A model generated the notes under the pieces. The model made no database searches and had not been told where the DNA came from. It was given only the letters and a program-made list of their open reading frames with translations. A stretch of DNA of 18,002 nucleotides from JAZRUF01 sp045636205 (GTDB lineage: Bacteria; Bacillota; Clostridia; Oscillospirales; JAAYXM01): contig JAZTXE010000014.1 of the NCBI GenBank assembly GCA_045636205.1, positions 1 through 18,002 on the forward strand, given 5' to 3'. Made by a program: the position numbers and the translations under genes. The first letter of the stretch is position 1, and each line of letters starts with the position of its first letter. Shown here piece by piece: positions 6,282-13,437 of the stretch.

Positions 6282-7805
6282 ATGCCAAAAATAAAAATTG
6301 ATGCGCATACAGATTTAACAAACATCCGCCTTTCCGGAAACTTAAAAGACGATGTTGACTTATTTCGACAGGCACTGAAAAATGATGATACAGTCATATT
6401 CCGTGAATTTGAAAACCGCTTTACCCCTTCCCTTCGCGGCTATATCATTTACACCGAGGTTTTGGTAAACAACCTCATAATAGACCAAAATGTTGTAAAG
6501 CCACTTATTACCGCGCGTTTTGAAGACGTAGTGCCGCTTCCCACTTTAGCTGATACTGTCTTTCAAAAAATAGTACACGGTGACGAAGTAAAAACCAAGG
6601 ATATACTTGACGAACTGATAAAAAACATCCTTATAGGTGACACGGTTGTGCTGCTTGAGGGAAGCCGAAAGGCGATAGCCGTAAACTCCAAAAAGTACAA
6701 TACGCGCAGTGTGTCAATCCCTGAAACCGAAAACTCGGTAAACGGACCTAAGGAGAGTTTCAACGAACTTATTGTATCAAATGTCGGACTTATCCGCAGG
6801 AAAATTAAAAATCCGAACCTCAAATTCAAAATGCTTGAAATCGGTAAAATGTCAAAAACGCGTATATGCATTTCCTATATAGACGGTTTGGCAGACCAAA
6901 GCATTTTAGATGAGCTTATGTCACGCCTTAACTCCTTTGAGATAGACTCAGCTTTGGATATAAGCTATCTTGCCGAGATAATACGCGATGCACCGCTATC
7001 TCCTTTTAAAACAATCGGCTCGACCGAGCGTCCGGATGTTGTGGCGGCAAAATTACTTGAAGGCCGCATAGCTGTATTATGTGACGGAACACCTTTTGCG
7101 CTCACTCTCCCCTTCCTCTTTTTAGAGAACTTCCAAGCCGCCGAGGATTATTACACGCATTACTTTTTTTCCACATTTGTGCGAATTCTGCGCTATCTGG
7201 CTTTTTTTATAACTGTAAGTCTCCCCGCAATGTATGTAGCACTCATTTGCTATCACAAGGAAATGATACCAAAAAACCTTTTGATAAGTATCGTAAACTC
7301 CCGCAACTCGGTACCGTTTCCGGCAGTGGTTGAAATGGTAATACTACTGGTGCTTTTCGACCTGATACGAGAAGCCGGTGTGCGCTTACCCAAACCAATA
7401 GGCGGAACAATAAGTACAGTCGGCGCAATAGTTTTGGGACAAAGCATAGTTACCGCCAAAATCGTATCCGCCGAGATGATAATAATCGTTGCAATATGCG
7501 GTATAACCTCATTTCTGACACCGAAGCTCGAGCAGGAAATAATCGTGCTGAGAATCCTCTTTCTAATTCTCAGTGCAACACTCGGAATATACGGTTTTTC
7601 TTTAGCCGCTCTCATAAGCATGGTCCATATGGCATCGCTTCGCTCCTTCGGCATTGAATATATGGGCTACCTGACCGCACTCAAGCCACAGCAAACCAAG
7701 GATGTATACGTGCGCTCTCCGTGGTGGACAATGCGCAAGCGACCGGAAATGATTCAGAGGCAAAACTTGACTCGCCTGCGGCGAACTGTTAGGAGAAAAC
7801 GATGA
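6282..7805 (+). CDS. gerAA: Spore germination protein, GerA-family A subunit (507 aa)
   Basis: ATG 6282 is chosen because GGAGGTG (6270-6276) precedes it; an upstream TTG at 6231 has no ribosome site. The family's large soluble N-terminal domain (about residues 1-280) includes LSGNLKDDVDLFRQAL, a GDTVVLLEGSRKAIAVNSK stretch, and PEVVAAKLLEGRIAVLCDGTPFAL-like sequence near 7040-7100. The membrane half follows, with helices such as ILRYLAFFITVSLPAMYVALICYH and VEMVILLVLFDLIREAGVRLPKPIGG, then VGAIVLGQSIVTAKIVSAEM. The A subunit sits in the spore inner membrane with B and C and is proposed to form the ion channel opened by germinants. It overlaps the C-subunit gene by four bases. The symbol denotes the subunit class (GerAA/GerKA), not a proven orthologue. 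Confidence 0.93.
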   Translation: MPKIKIDAHTDLTNIRLSGNLKDDVDLFRQALKNDDTVIFREFENRFTPSLRGYIIYTEVLVNNLIIDQNVVKPLITARFEDVVPLPTLADTVFQKIVHGDEVKTKDILDELIKNILIGDTVVLLEGSRKAIAVNSKKYNTRSVSIPETENSVNGPKESFNELIVSNVGLIRRKIKNPNLKFKMLEIGKMSKTRICISYIDGLADQSILDELMSRLNSFEIDSALDISYLAEIIRDAPLSPFKTIGSTERPDVVAAKLLEGRIAVLCDGTPFALTLPFLFLENFQAAEDYYTHYFFSTFVRILRYLAFFITVSLPAMYVALICYHKEMIPKNLLISIVNSRNSVPFPAVVEMVILLVLFDLIREAGVRLPKPIGGTISTVGAIVLGQSIVTAKIVSAEMIIIVAICGITSFLTPKLEQEIIVLRILFLILSATLGIYGFSLAALISMVHMASLRSFGIEYMGYLTALKPQQTKDVYVRSPWWTMRKRPEMIQRQNLTRLRRTVRRKR

Positions 7806-8929
7806 AGAAAGCTGCTATTATATTTATTTGCATGAGCGTTGTTCTTTCCCTTTGCACTGGCTGTTGGGATTACACGGAAGTCAACATGCAGGACTATGTA
7901 TTCGGACTGGCGGTTGACAAACTCGAAGATGAGTACTCCGTATGCATCGAAACGCTTGAGGTAAAAGGCTCACCCGAAGAAGGTTCATCTGCCGGTATCG
8001 TAACAAAAACGCGCGGCACTAATCTTTTTGACGCAATACGCTCCGCGATAGGGCATGCAGGTAAAAAGCTGTACTGGGGACATTTTCAACTCGCCATAAT
8101 CAGCGAAAACGTAGCCAAGGAGGAGCTCGCTGAAATCCTTGATGTTTTCAGCCGTGCTCAAGACGTATATCTGAATGTGGCCGTAGTGGTTGCACGCGGG
8201 ACATCCGCAGAGGATGTGCTCAGCGCAAAGCTTCCGAAAGCTACTATGGTAACTGACCACATAATGGATATTTTTGATAATCAAAAGCCATCGCGCCACT
8301 TTAATCTTACCGAGATATGGCAGCTTTACAGAACTCTTTCCTTTTCTGACAGTTTTATACTTCCCACAATAACACTCAACAATGACAATATTCCCCAACT
8401 AAATGGTAGCGCGGTTTTTAACTCCGGCAAACTAACCGGCTTTTTATCCGGGGATGAAACGGTTATATATTCTCTTCTTACGGAAAACTCCCCGGGTGGC
8501 TATCTTCCCGATATACAAGTCACGCCGGAACTGAATGTATCCCTCGAAATCTCGCAAAACCGGATTTCGACAAAAGCCGAGTTCACGGGCGGAAAACCCG
8601 AAATAAAAATCAAATCAGAAATCTCAGTATCCCTGAGTCGCACATCCGGAAAGTGCAATCTGATGGACGAAAATACGCAGGCGCAAATCGGCAAAGCTGC
8701 CCAACGTGCAGTATACGCACGTATGCAAGCATTAGGCGAGCGCATACGTACCGAAGATTTAGGTGATATACTCAATTGGTCACACGCTATTGAAGTCGCA
8801 TCTCCTGAGTGGTGGAACAAGAATAATTCAAACCGCGATAACATCATAAAGACTATTCCCGTAAATTGGGATGTGCGTGTAAGCTTAAACAGCGCCGGAA
8901 TGACCAAATACACGCTCACCTTTAACTAA
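7802..8929 (+). CDS. gerAC: Ger(x)C-family germination lipoprotein, C subunit (375 aa)
   Basis: ATG 7802 overlaps the A-subunit stop (ATGA). The start MKKAAIIFICMSVVLSLCTGC is a lipoprotein signal with the lipobox LCTGC; Cys21 would be diacylated. The next residues, WDYTEVN, are the GCW(D/N)..E hallmark of GerC proteins. Three alpha/beta domains follow, with RGTNLFDAIRSA, KKLYWGHFQLAIISENVA, LPKATMVTDHIM and, near the end, LNWSHAIEVASPEWW and VNWDVRVSLNSAGM. The length is normal for the family. The protein is anchored on the outer face of the spore inner membrane as part of the germinant receptor. Confidence 0.93.
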   Translation: MKKAAIIFICMSVVLSLCTGCWDYTEVNMQDYVFGLAVDKLEDEYSVCIETLEVKGSPEEGSSAGIVTKTRGTNLFDAIRSAIGHAGKKLYWGHFQLAIISENVAKEELAEILDVFSRAQDVYLNVAVVVARGTSAEDVLSAKLPKATMVTDHIMDIFDNQKPSRHFNLTEIWQLYRTLSFSDSFILPTITLNNDNIPQLNGSAVFNSGKLTGFLSGDETVIYSLLTENSPGGYLPDIQVTPELNVSLEISQNRISTKAEFTGGKPEIKIKSEISVSLSRTSGKCNLMDENTQAQIGKAAQRAVYARMQALGERIRTEDLGDILNWSHAIEVASPEWWNKNNSNRDNIIKTIPVNWDVRVSLNSAGMTKYTLTFN

Positions 8930-8972
8930 ACCAGCTCGCACTATATATGAAGAAAGGATGCTGTAATTAAAA

Positions 8973-9182
8973 ATGAATATTATTATAACCACCGCGGTTT
9001 ATTTAATATTTACAGTATTCGAATACATCACTCGCAGGCATCAACTCAGCCGCAGTGAAAAAAACTTATATATCACACTGAGTATCTTAGCCGTGCTAAG
9101 CTGTATTCCCGCGAGCGCGGGTATGGACTTTGATACAGTCGGCTCGTCACTGAGTGGCATGATATCTCTGTTTATGCACTAA
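8973..9182 (+). CDS. Small two-helix membrane protein, candidate germinant-receptor D subunit (69 aa)
   Basis: AAAGGA at 8953-8958 precedes ATG 8973, though the spacing (14 bases) is longer than usual. Two hydrophobic stretches are visible: IIITTAVYLIFTVFEYI (about 3-19) and ITLSILAVLSCIPASAG (about 34-50), separated by a charged loop RRHQLSRSEKN. The gene lies between the C and B subunits with short gaps (43 and 19 bases), so it belongs to the operon. Small proteins of about 75 residues with two membrane helices (D subunits) accompany some Bacillus germinant receptors and modulate their activity. Size, topology and position match, but sequence similarity to known D proteins could not be tested. 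Confidence 0.65.
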   Translation: MNIIITTAVYLIFTVFEYITRRHQLSRSEKNLYITLSILAVLSCIPASAGMDFDTVGSSLSGMISLFMH

Positions 9183-9201
9183 GACATCAAGGAGAATGAG
9201 C

Positions 9202-10290
9202 ATGGGAAAAGAGAGCATCACTAACCGTCAAGCTTGCATTTTGACAATATTATATGTAATGACCAACTGTTTTTCCGTCCTATACGGAGTAAACGCCGGC
9301 CGTGATGTATGGATTGCTTATATACTTGCAGCGGTTGCGTCATGTCTTCTTTGGTTCTTTATATCCAAAGTTTCAGACAAATACCCAAATACGGATTTCT
9401 TTACCCTTTTAAAACAAGCTTTGGGCGGTCCGCTTTCATTCATCATAACAATTCTGCTTGCGCTGTATTCATTTTTAAGTATAGCTTCATCCGTAGCAGA
9501 TTTCGGCAAGTTTACCCAGCTAACCGCCCTGTCCAAAACCCCGCAGATGATAATACCTCTGCTTCTACTTCTTCTTTCCGCATATGTGCTGCGCTCGGGC
9601 ATAGAAGTCCTTGCAAGATGTGCAAGCCTTCTTACACCTTTTATCGCTTTTGTCTTTATTTATTTCCTGTTTTTTGGAATAGGTTTTGTAAAGTCAGATA
9701 CACTTACACCAATCTTTTCGAACGGAATTTCACCGGTTGCTCGCTCAGCTATGTCAGTATTTGTAAATCACTTCGGGCGAAGTATCCTGCTGGTCGCACT
9801 TTTGCATAATATAAAGAAAAATAAAAAAGGTCGCGCACGCGGTATCCTTTTGGGAGTAATAATAGGTTCAGCCGCCGTATGCCTGATAGCTTTATCTACT
9901 GTTGCAACGCTCGGTCAATCTGTGACAGCATCCGAATTTTATCCGGTTTTTACAGTCCTCTCCATCCGAAATGTCGGCGGTTTTATTCAGCACATGGAAA
10001 TTGTAACCTCAATAGCTTCTGCCTTTTTCATATTCTTCCGTACAGCTATTGGGCTTTACTTCCTATCCCGCGCAATTGCGCATCTTTTCAAGCAAACCAA
10101 TTTTCGCGCCCATCTTATCCCGCTTTCCCTTCTCTCAATCAGCATGACTCAGCTTTTGTACCGAAACACTATGTACCTGCGCAAGTCCTTAGAGAGCAAC
10201 CTGACACTCTCACTTATAATTCCACTTCAACTTATTATTCCGGTACTTTTCTGTGCAATCGCATGGTTTAAGAAAAAACGTACTCCTTAA
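9202..10290 (+). CDS. gerAB: Spore germination permease, GerB-family B subunit (362 aa)
   Basis: AAGGAG (9189-9194) is seven bases from ATG 9202; the earlier in-frame ATG at 9196 is too close to it. The protein is almost entirely hydrophobic with about ten membrane helices, starting ITNRQACILTILYVMTNCFSVL, and belongs to the APC-superfamily germination permeases (GerAB/GerKB). Typical family spots are VNAGRDVWIAYILA in helix 2, a FFTLLKQALGGPLSFI stretch near residue 65, FLSIASSVADFGKFTQL, and FVNHFGRSILL. The B subunit binds the germinant in the inner membrane. It is the last gene of the operon, giving the order A-C-D-B; the usual order is A-B-C. Confidence 0.92.
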   Translation: MGKESITNRQACILTILYVMTNCFSVLYGVNAGRDVWIAYILAAVASCLLWFFISKVSDKYPNTDFFTLLKQALGGPLSFIITILLALYSFLSIASSVADFGKFTQLTALSKTPQMIIPLLLLLLSAYVLRSGIEVLARCASLLTPFIAFVFIYFLFFGIGFVKSDTLTPIFSNGISPVARSAMSVFVNHFGRSILLVALLHNIKKNKKGRARGILLGVIIGSAAVCLIALSTVATLGQSVTASEFYPVFTVLSIRNVGGFIQHMEIVTSIASAFFIFFRTAIGLYFLSRAIAHLFKQTNFRAHLIPLSLLSISMTQLLYRNTMYLRKSLESNLTLSLIIPLQLIIPVLFCAIAWFKKKRTP

Positions 10291-10294
10291 ATTT

Positions 10295-10324
10295 GGCACA
10301 GCTTTCAACCTTCCGCATACAATA
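10295..10324 (+). promoter_or_regulatory. Candidate sigma-K/sigma-E promoter of the cysteine-rich gene
   Basis: GGCACA (10295-10300) and CATACAATA (10316-10324) are 15 bases apart. The second element matches the sigma-K -10 pattern CATAnnnTA exactly and also the sigma-E pattern CATACA-T; CACA fits the short sigma-K -35 pattern. GGGAGGT (10355-10361) before ATG 10368 is the ribosome binding site. The promoter implies late mother-cell expression. Confidence 0.55.
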
Positions 10325-10367
10325 ATAGTGAAGTAAAACTTCAAAACTCTATACGGGAGGTATTGCA

Positions 10368-11219
10368 ATGCCTGATAAGGTTTTGCCCGGTCCTATCCAC
10401 GGCACGCCGCCGTGCGTAAAAGAGGCCGTATGTATCCATACCAACAGAATCTATGATTCCTGCCGCGACAAAGAATGTATCGAGGATCTCCGTGTTTACC
10501 CCACGCGCTGTTCGCAGGAAATTATAGACCGAGCAGTTAACGTAAAATGCAACAAAGCCGAGCTTCTTTGGACATCCATAGACGTTCAGGAAGTAGCTTT
10601 CAACCGCGGTTTCTACACCGTTGACATCAAGTTCTTCTATCGCATTACCGCTGACGCATATCACTGCTCCAACCGTTCCGCTACCGTTCACGGTCTTGCC
10701 GTATACGACAAGCGAGTCATTCTCTATGGCAGCGAAGGAAGTGTGCGCGTATTCAGTTCAAAATCCACCTGCTGTGCTGAGACGAAAACGTCATCTGCAA
10801 GCAATATGCCGACCGCCATCGTCGAAGCGGTTGACCCGATTTGTTTAAATGTAAAGCTCTGCGATGTATGCGACTGTCACTGCAGCTGCGATGACCTTTG
10901 CGAGGTCCCGAGCTGTATCACTGATTTCTTTGATGATGAAATCGTTATAGGAGGCGACTGCAAGCGCATGTTCTGCACGCTTGGCCAGTTCTCAATCGTC
11001 CGCTTGGAGCGTGACTCTCAGCTTCTTATTCCCAGCTACGATTTCTGCATGCCTACCAAGGAGTGCGTAAGCTCAAGCGAGGACAGTCCGTGTGATTTGT
11101 TCAGAAAAATTAAATTCCCCATGGATGAATTTTTCCCGTCCTGCGCTCCGCAGCAAACCATATCAAATGATGACAACTGCGGAAGAGACAACCAGAGAAA
11201 AGGCTGCGGCTGCCAGTAA
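10368..11219 (+). CDS. Cysteine-rich conserved clostridial protein, putative spore coat component (283 aa)
   Basis: The product starts MPDKVLPGPIHGTPPCVKEAVCIHTNRIYDSC and has 26 cysteines in 283 residues. They include a dense cluster CDVCDCHCSCDDLC (about 167-180) and a CGC tail two residues... at the C-terminus (GCGCQ). Between the clusters are two ordered, strand-rich regions: RAVNVKCNKAELLWTSIDVQ followed by FNRGFYTVDIKFFYRI, and FSIVRLERDSQLLIPSYDFC. From memory this layout matches an uncharacterised family common in spore-forming Clostridia. There is no signal peptide or membrane segment. Abundant cysteine, the sigma-K-like promoter and the adjacent germination operon point to a disulfide-cross-linked or metal-binding outer spore layer protein. 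The function itself is not established by anything visible. Confidence 0.75.
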   Translation: MPDKVLPGPIHGTPPCVKEAVCIHTNRIYDSCRDKECIEDLRVYPTRCSQEIIDRAVNVKCNKAELLWTSIDVQEVAFNRGFYTVDIKFFYRITADAYHCSNRSATVHGLAVYDKRVILYGSEGSVRVFSSKSTCCAETKTSSASNMPTAIVEAVDPICLNVKLCDVCDCHCSCDDLCEVPSCITDFFDDEIVIGGDCKRMFCTLGQFSIVRLERDSQLLIPSYDFCMPTKECVSSSEDSPCDLFRKIKFPMDEFFPSCAPQQTISNDDNCGRDNQRKGCGCQ

Positions 11220-11244
11220 AGCTTCGGCACGGTACGTAATATAA

Positions 11245-11280
11245 AAGAGGACATTGCGATGTTTTTCGCAATGTCCTCTT
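11245..11280. terminator. Shared bidirectional terminator between the cysteine-rich gene and rnpB
   Basis: AAGAGGACATTGCG (11245-11258) and CGCAATGTCCTCTT (11267-11280) form a perfect 14-bp stem with an 8-base loop. On the minus strand it is followed by TTTTATATT, a good terminator for rnpB. On the plus strand the tail CTTCATTT is weaker but usable for the converging gene. Confidence 0.8.
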
Positions 11281-11296
11281 CTTCATTTAATAAATA

Positions 11297-11645
11297 TGCG
11301 AGCAAGCCTGTAAGCCGAGTTCTGTATTTGACAGTCATCTATCTAGGCCGCAGGTTGCCCTACGGCTCAAGCCACCCGGGGGAGCGGCCGGGCCAGCCAT
11401 GTGCCCCCGCTGCGGTGTTGCTCCGGATAGAGTTTACAGGGCCAGCCGGTCTCCCGGCTGCCGGTGAGCTCTTACCTCGCCTTTCCACCCTTACCGCACG
11501 TATGCGCGGCGGTATATCTCTGTTGCACTATTCCTGAAGTCGCCTTCGGCGGGCGTTACCCGTTATCCTTGCCCTATGGAGCTCGGACTTTCCTCGTGCA
11601 CGGCCTTTCGGCACTGTGCCCGCGACTGTCTGGCTTACTCGCTTA
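11297..11645 (-). ncRNA. rnpB: RNase P RNA, bacterial type A
   Basis: The minus strand carries the universal RNase P landmarks in order: GAGGAAAGTCCGAGCTCC near the 5' end (CR-I), GGTAAGAGCTCACCGGC in the middle, and AGATAGATGACTGTC then ACAGAACTCGGCTTACAGGC near the 3' end (CR-V). GCGAGTAAGCC (11642-11632) pairs with GGCTTGCTCGC (11308-11298) as helix P1, which closes the molecule and sets the ends. The length of about 350 bases suits the ancestral type A fold; the Bacillus type B is longer and differently arranged. The RNA is the catalytic subunit that matures tRNA 5' ends. Several open frames across this stretch, on both strands, are accidental. Confidence 0.95.
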
Positions 11646-11651
11646 TTTGCT

Positions 11652-11681
11652 ATTATACCCGAAAATACAGATTGAAGTCAA
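11652..11681 (-). promoter_or_regulatory. Sigma-A promoter of rnpB
   Basis: TTGACT (11681-11676) and a perfect TATAAT (11657-11652) are 18 bases apart on the minus strand. Transcription would begin near 11645, a few bases before helix P1. The promoter begins right after the stop of the HPr-like gene. Confidence 0.85.
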
Positions 11682-11686
11682 CAAAC

Positions 11687-11920
11687 TCAGGCAAGAAACG
11701 GATTGATTTTCTGCATAATCTCCTTGCACTCGCCCTCTTCGGCATGAACATTAAGTTCAATCGGCTTTGATAAATCAAGGCTAAACAGACCCATAATCGA
11801 CTTTGCATCAATTACATATCTGCCCGAAACCAAGTCCACATCATAAGGGCATCCGACCAAAACGTTTACAAAATCCTTAACCTTGGAAATGGTATCCAAT
11901 AAAACTTGCGCTTTAACCAT
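11687..11920 (-). CDS. HPr-like protein lacking the phosphorylatable histidine (77 aa)
   Basis: GAGGTGA at 11932-11926 supports ATG 11920; a GTG at 11929 lies within that site. The fold is HPr-like throughout. Most telling is AKSIMGLFSLDLSKPIELNV (39-58), which matches the HPr segment with the regulatory serine (KSIMG, here Ser41). The PTS active-site motif (G-[ILV]-H-A-R-P) is absent: the corresponding N-terminal segment reads VLLDTISKVKDFVNV and has no histidine. It therefore cannot relay phosphate in sugar uptake. Bacillus Crh also lacks this histidine but keeps the serine and acts with CcpA in catabolite control, so a similar regulatory role is possible. HPr kinase recognition of this serine is inference. 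Confidence 0.8.
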   Translation of the reverse strand: MVKAQVLLDTISKVKDFVNVLVGCPYDVDLVSGRYVIDAKSIMGLFSLDLSKPIELNVHAEEGECKEIMQKINPFLA

Positions 11921-11932
11921 ATCAGTCACCTC

Positions 11933-12122
11933 ATCATAAAATTTAAGTAAAACACCATTTTACAATTATATTTTAACGTATCACGCGCGCAAAATCAATC
12001 ACAAAAGATAAATAAAATGTAAAATAGTTCAATGACATTCCGGTAAAAGAATGTTAAAATTTCTGTGTAATAGTAAATCAGCAGATATTACAAATAAAAA
12101 TATATAAGGAGTGTTTTTTATC
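11933..12122. promoter_or_regulatory. AT-rich divergent spacer with the aminotransferase promoter
   Basis: Between the HPr-like gene (minus) and the aminotransferase gene (plus) lies an AT-rich stretch. ATGACA (12032-12037) and TAAAAT (12055-12060), 17 bases apart, are the best plus-strand promoter, each with one mismatch. No riboswitch-like structure is apparent in the short leader. Confidence 0.5.
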
Positions 12123-13379
12123 ATGGCAAACAAAGAAGCTCTTGCAATCAATGGCGGAACTCCGGCTATTAAGTCTTTGCCGGTCCGCGGTCACTTCGGC
12201 GCAGAAGAAAAAGCTGCTGCAAACCGTGTTATGGACGAAGCTATTGCAAAAGGCGTAGCTCCGGGTTACGGCGGTCCCGAAGAGGATGCACTCGGCAAAG
12301 AATTTTCCGAGCTCCTCGGTGGCGGTTATGCTGACGGCGTAAACTCCGGCACCACCTCTGTTTTCGTAGCACTTCGCGCTATGGAGCCCGAGCCCTATTC
12401 AGAAGTAATTGTAGGCCCGATCACTGATCCGGGCGGAATGATGCCTATCGTTATGGCAAACTGCATCCCTGTTGTTGCAGACTCTGAGCCGGATACATTT
12501 AACATCAGCTTAGAAGGCATCAAGAAGGTCGTTACCGACCGTACCGCAGCTATCATCGTTGCTCATATCGCAGGTGAGCCGGCTGATATGGAAGCAATCT
12601 GCGCATTCGCTAAGGAGCGCGGCATAAAAGTTATTGAGGACTGTGCTCAGGCACACGGCGCTGCAATCAACGGCAAGCCGGTAGGTACCTTCGGCGATGT
12701 TGCAGGCTTCTCCATGATGTTCGGTAAGCACACCTGCACCGGCGGTCAGGGTGGTCTGGTATTCACCACCAATGAGGATACATACTGGAAGGTTCGTCAG
12801 AACTCCGACCGCGGCAAGCCCTTTGGTCTGCCGGCAGGAAGCTCTAACTGCTCCGCTTCCCTCAACTTTAACCTTGATGAAATGGGCGCAGCTATCGGCC
12901 GCGTTCAGATTCAGAAGATGTTCCCGATTGCAAAGGCACGTCGCGAAGTCATCGCAAAAATTTCCGATGCAATTGCTGACATTCCCTGCCTGAGACCCAC
13001 CCCGATTCTCGAAGGTGGCGAGCCCTCTTACTGGTTCTTCCGTCTCCTCTTTGACGGCGCAAACATGAACTGCACCAAGGAAGAGTTCTGTGATGCGCTT
13101 ACCGCTGAAGGTCTCTACGCAAACCCGCGTTATGCCGCAACCGTTTACGAGTTTGACTGGTACTTAAACCGCAAAGTATTCGGCACCAGCTCACTTCCGT
13201 GGTCTGCACCTGAGTACAAGGGTGACGCAAGCAAGGTTTATTCTCTTGAGGATCTGCCCAACTGCAAGAAGGCTCTTGATGATACCATCATCATCTATCC
13301 GTTTGAAACCTGGACCGACGAAACTGTCGCTCAGGTATCCGAAGCCTTCCACAAGGTTTACGAAGCTTACAAAAAATAA
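12123..13379 (+). CDS. DegT/DnrJ/EryC1/StrS-family PLP-dependent aminotransferase (418 aa)
   Basis: AAGGAG at 12106-12111 precedes ATG 12123; a GTG at 12111 overlaps it and is rejected. The protein is a fold-type I aminotransferase. It shows ALAINGGTPA at the start, VNSGTTSVFVALRA (73-86) for phosphate binding, and IEDCAQAHGA (171-180), whose Asp173 should contact the pyridine nitrogen. GFSMMFGKHTCTGGQGG (195-211) follows, with Lys202 as the likely Schiff-base lysine. These enzymes transfer an amino group to keto-sugars, inosose or related carbonyls; the start and the GKHxxxGxGG region recall AHBA-synthase and scyllo-inosamine-type members. Its substrate cannot be read from the sequence, and no pathway partner adjoins it. 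It is a monocistronic unit with its own promoter and terminator. Confidence 0.9.
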   Translation: MANKEALAINGGTPAIKSLPVRGHFGAEEKAAANRVMDEAIAKGVAPGYGGPEEDALGKEFSELLGGGYADGVNSGTTSVFVALRAMEPEPYSEVIVGPITDPGGMMPIVMANCIPVVADSEPDTFNISLEGIKKVVTDRTAAIIVAHIAGEPADMEAICAFAKERGIKVIEDCAQAHGAAINGKPVGTFGDVAGFSMMFGKHTCTGGQGGLVFTTNEDTYWKVRQNSDRGKPFGLPAGSSNCSASLNFNLDEMGAAIGRVQIQKMFPIAKARREVIAKISDAIADIPCLRPTPILEGGEPSYWFFRLLFDGANMNCTKEEFCDALTAEGLYANPRYAATVYEFDWYLNRKVFGTSSLPWSAPEYKGDASKVYSLEDLPNCKKALDDTIIIYPFETWTDETVAQVSEAFHKVYEAYKK

Positions 13380-13393
13380 GTTAACATTCTTTT

Positions 13394-13429
13394 CACTGCA
13401 GAGTGCAAATACACTCTGCAGTGTTTTTT
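13394..13429 (+). terminator. Strong intrinsic terminator of the aminotransferase gene
   Basis: CACTGCAGAGTG (13394-13405) and CACTCTGCAGTG (13412-13423) form a perfect 12-bp stem with a 6-base loop, followed by six T residues (13424-13429). It starts 15 bases after the stop codon. Confidence 0.92.
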
Positions 13430-13437
13430 ATAACGGT

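Noticed and set aside
7985..8398. 137-codon minus-strand frame opposite gerC, and 8500-8919
   Set aside because: Antisense shadows of a confidently assigned lipoprotein gene; the + strand has the lipobox and family motifs.
9309..9809. 166-codon plus-strand frame, plus 9879-10271
   Set aside because: Both are out-of-frame shadows of the GerB permease gene, rich in Ser/Cys/Arg and without ribosome sites.
11259..11770. Several overlapping plus-strand frames of 64-92 codons, and a minus frame at 11036-11338
   Set aside because: They lie over RNase P RNA and its flanks; their apparent proteins (Cys/Pro/Gly-rich) are readings of a structured RNA gene.
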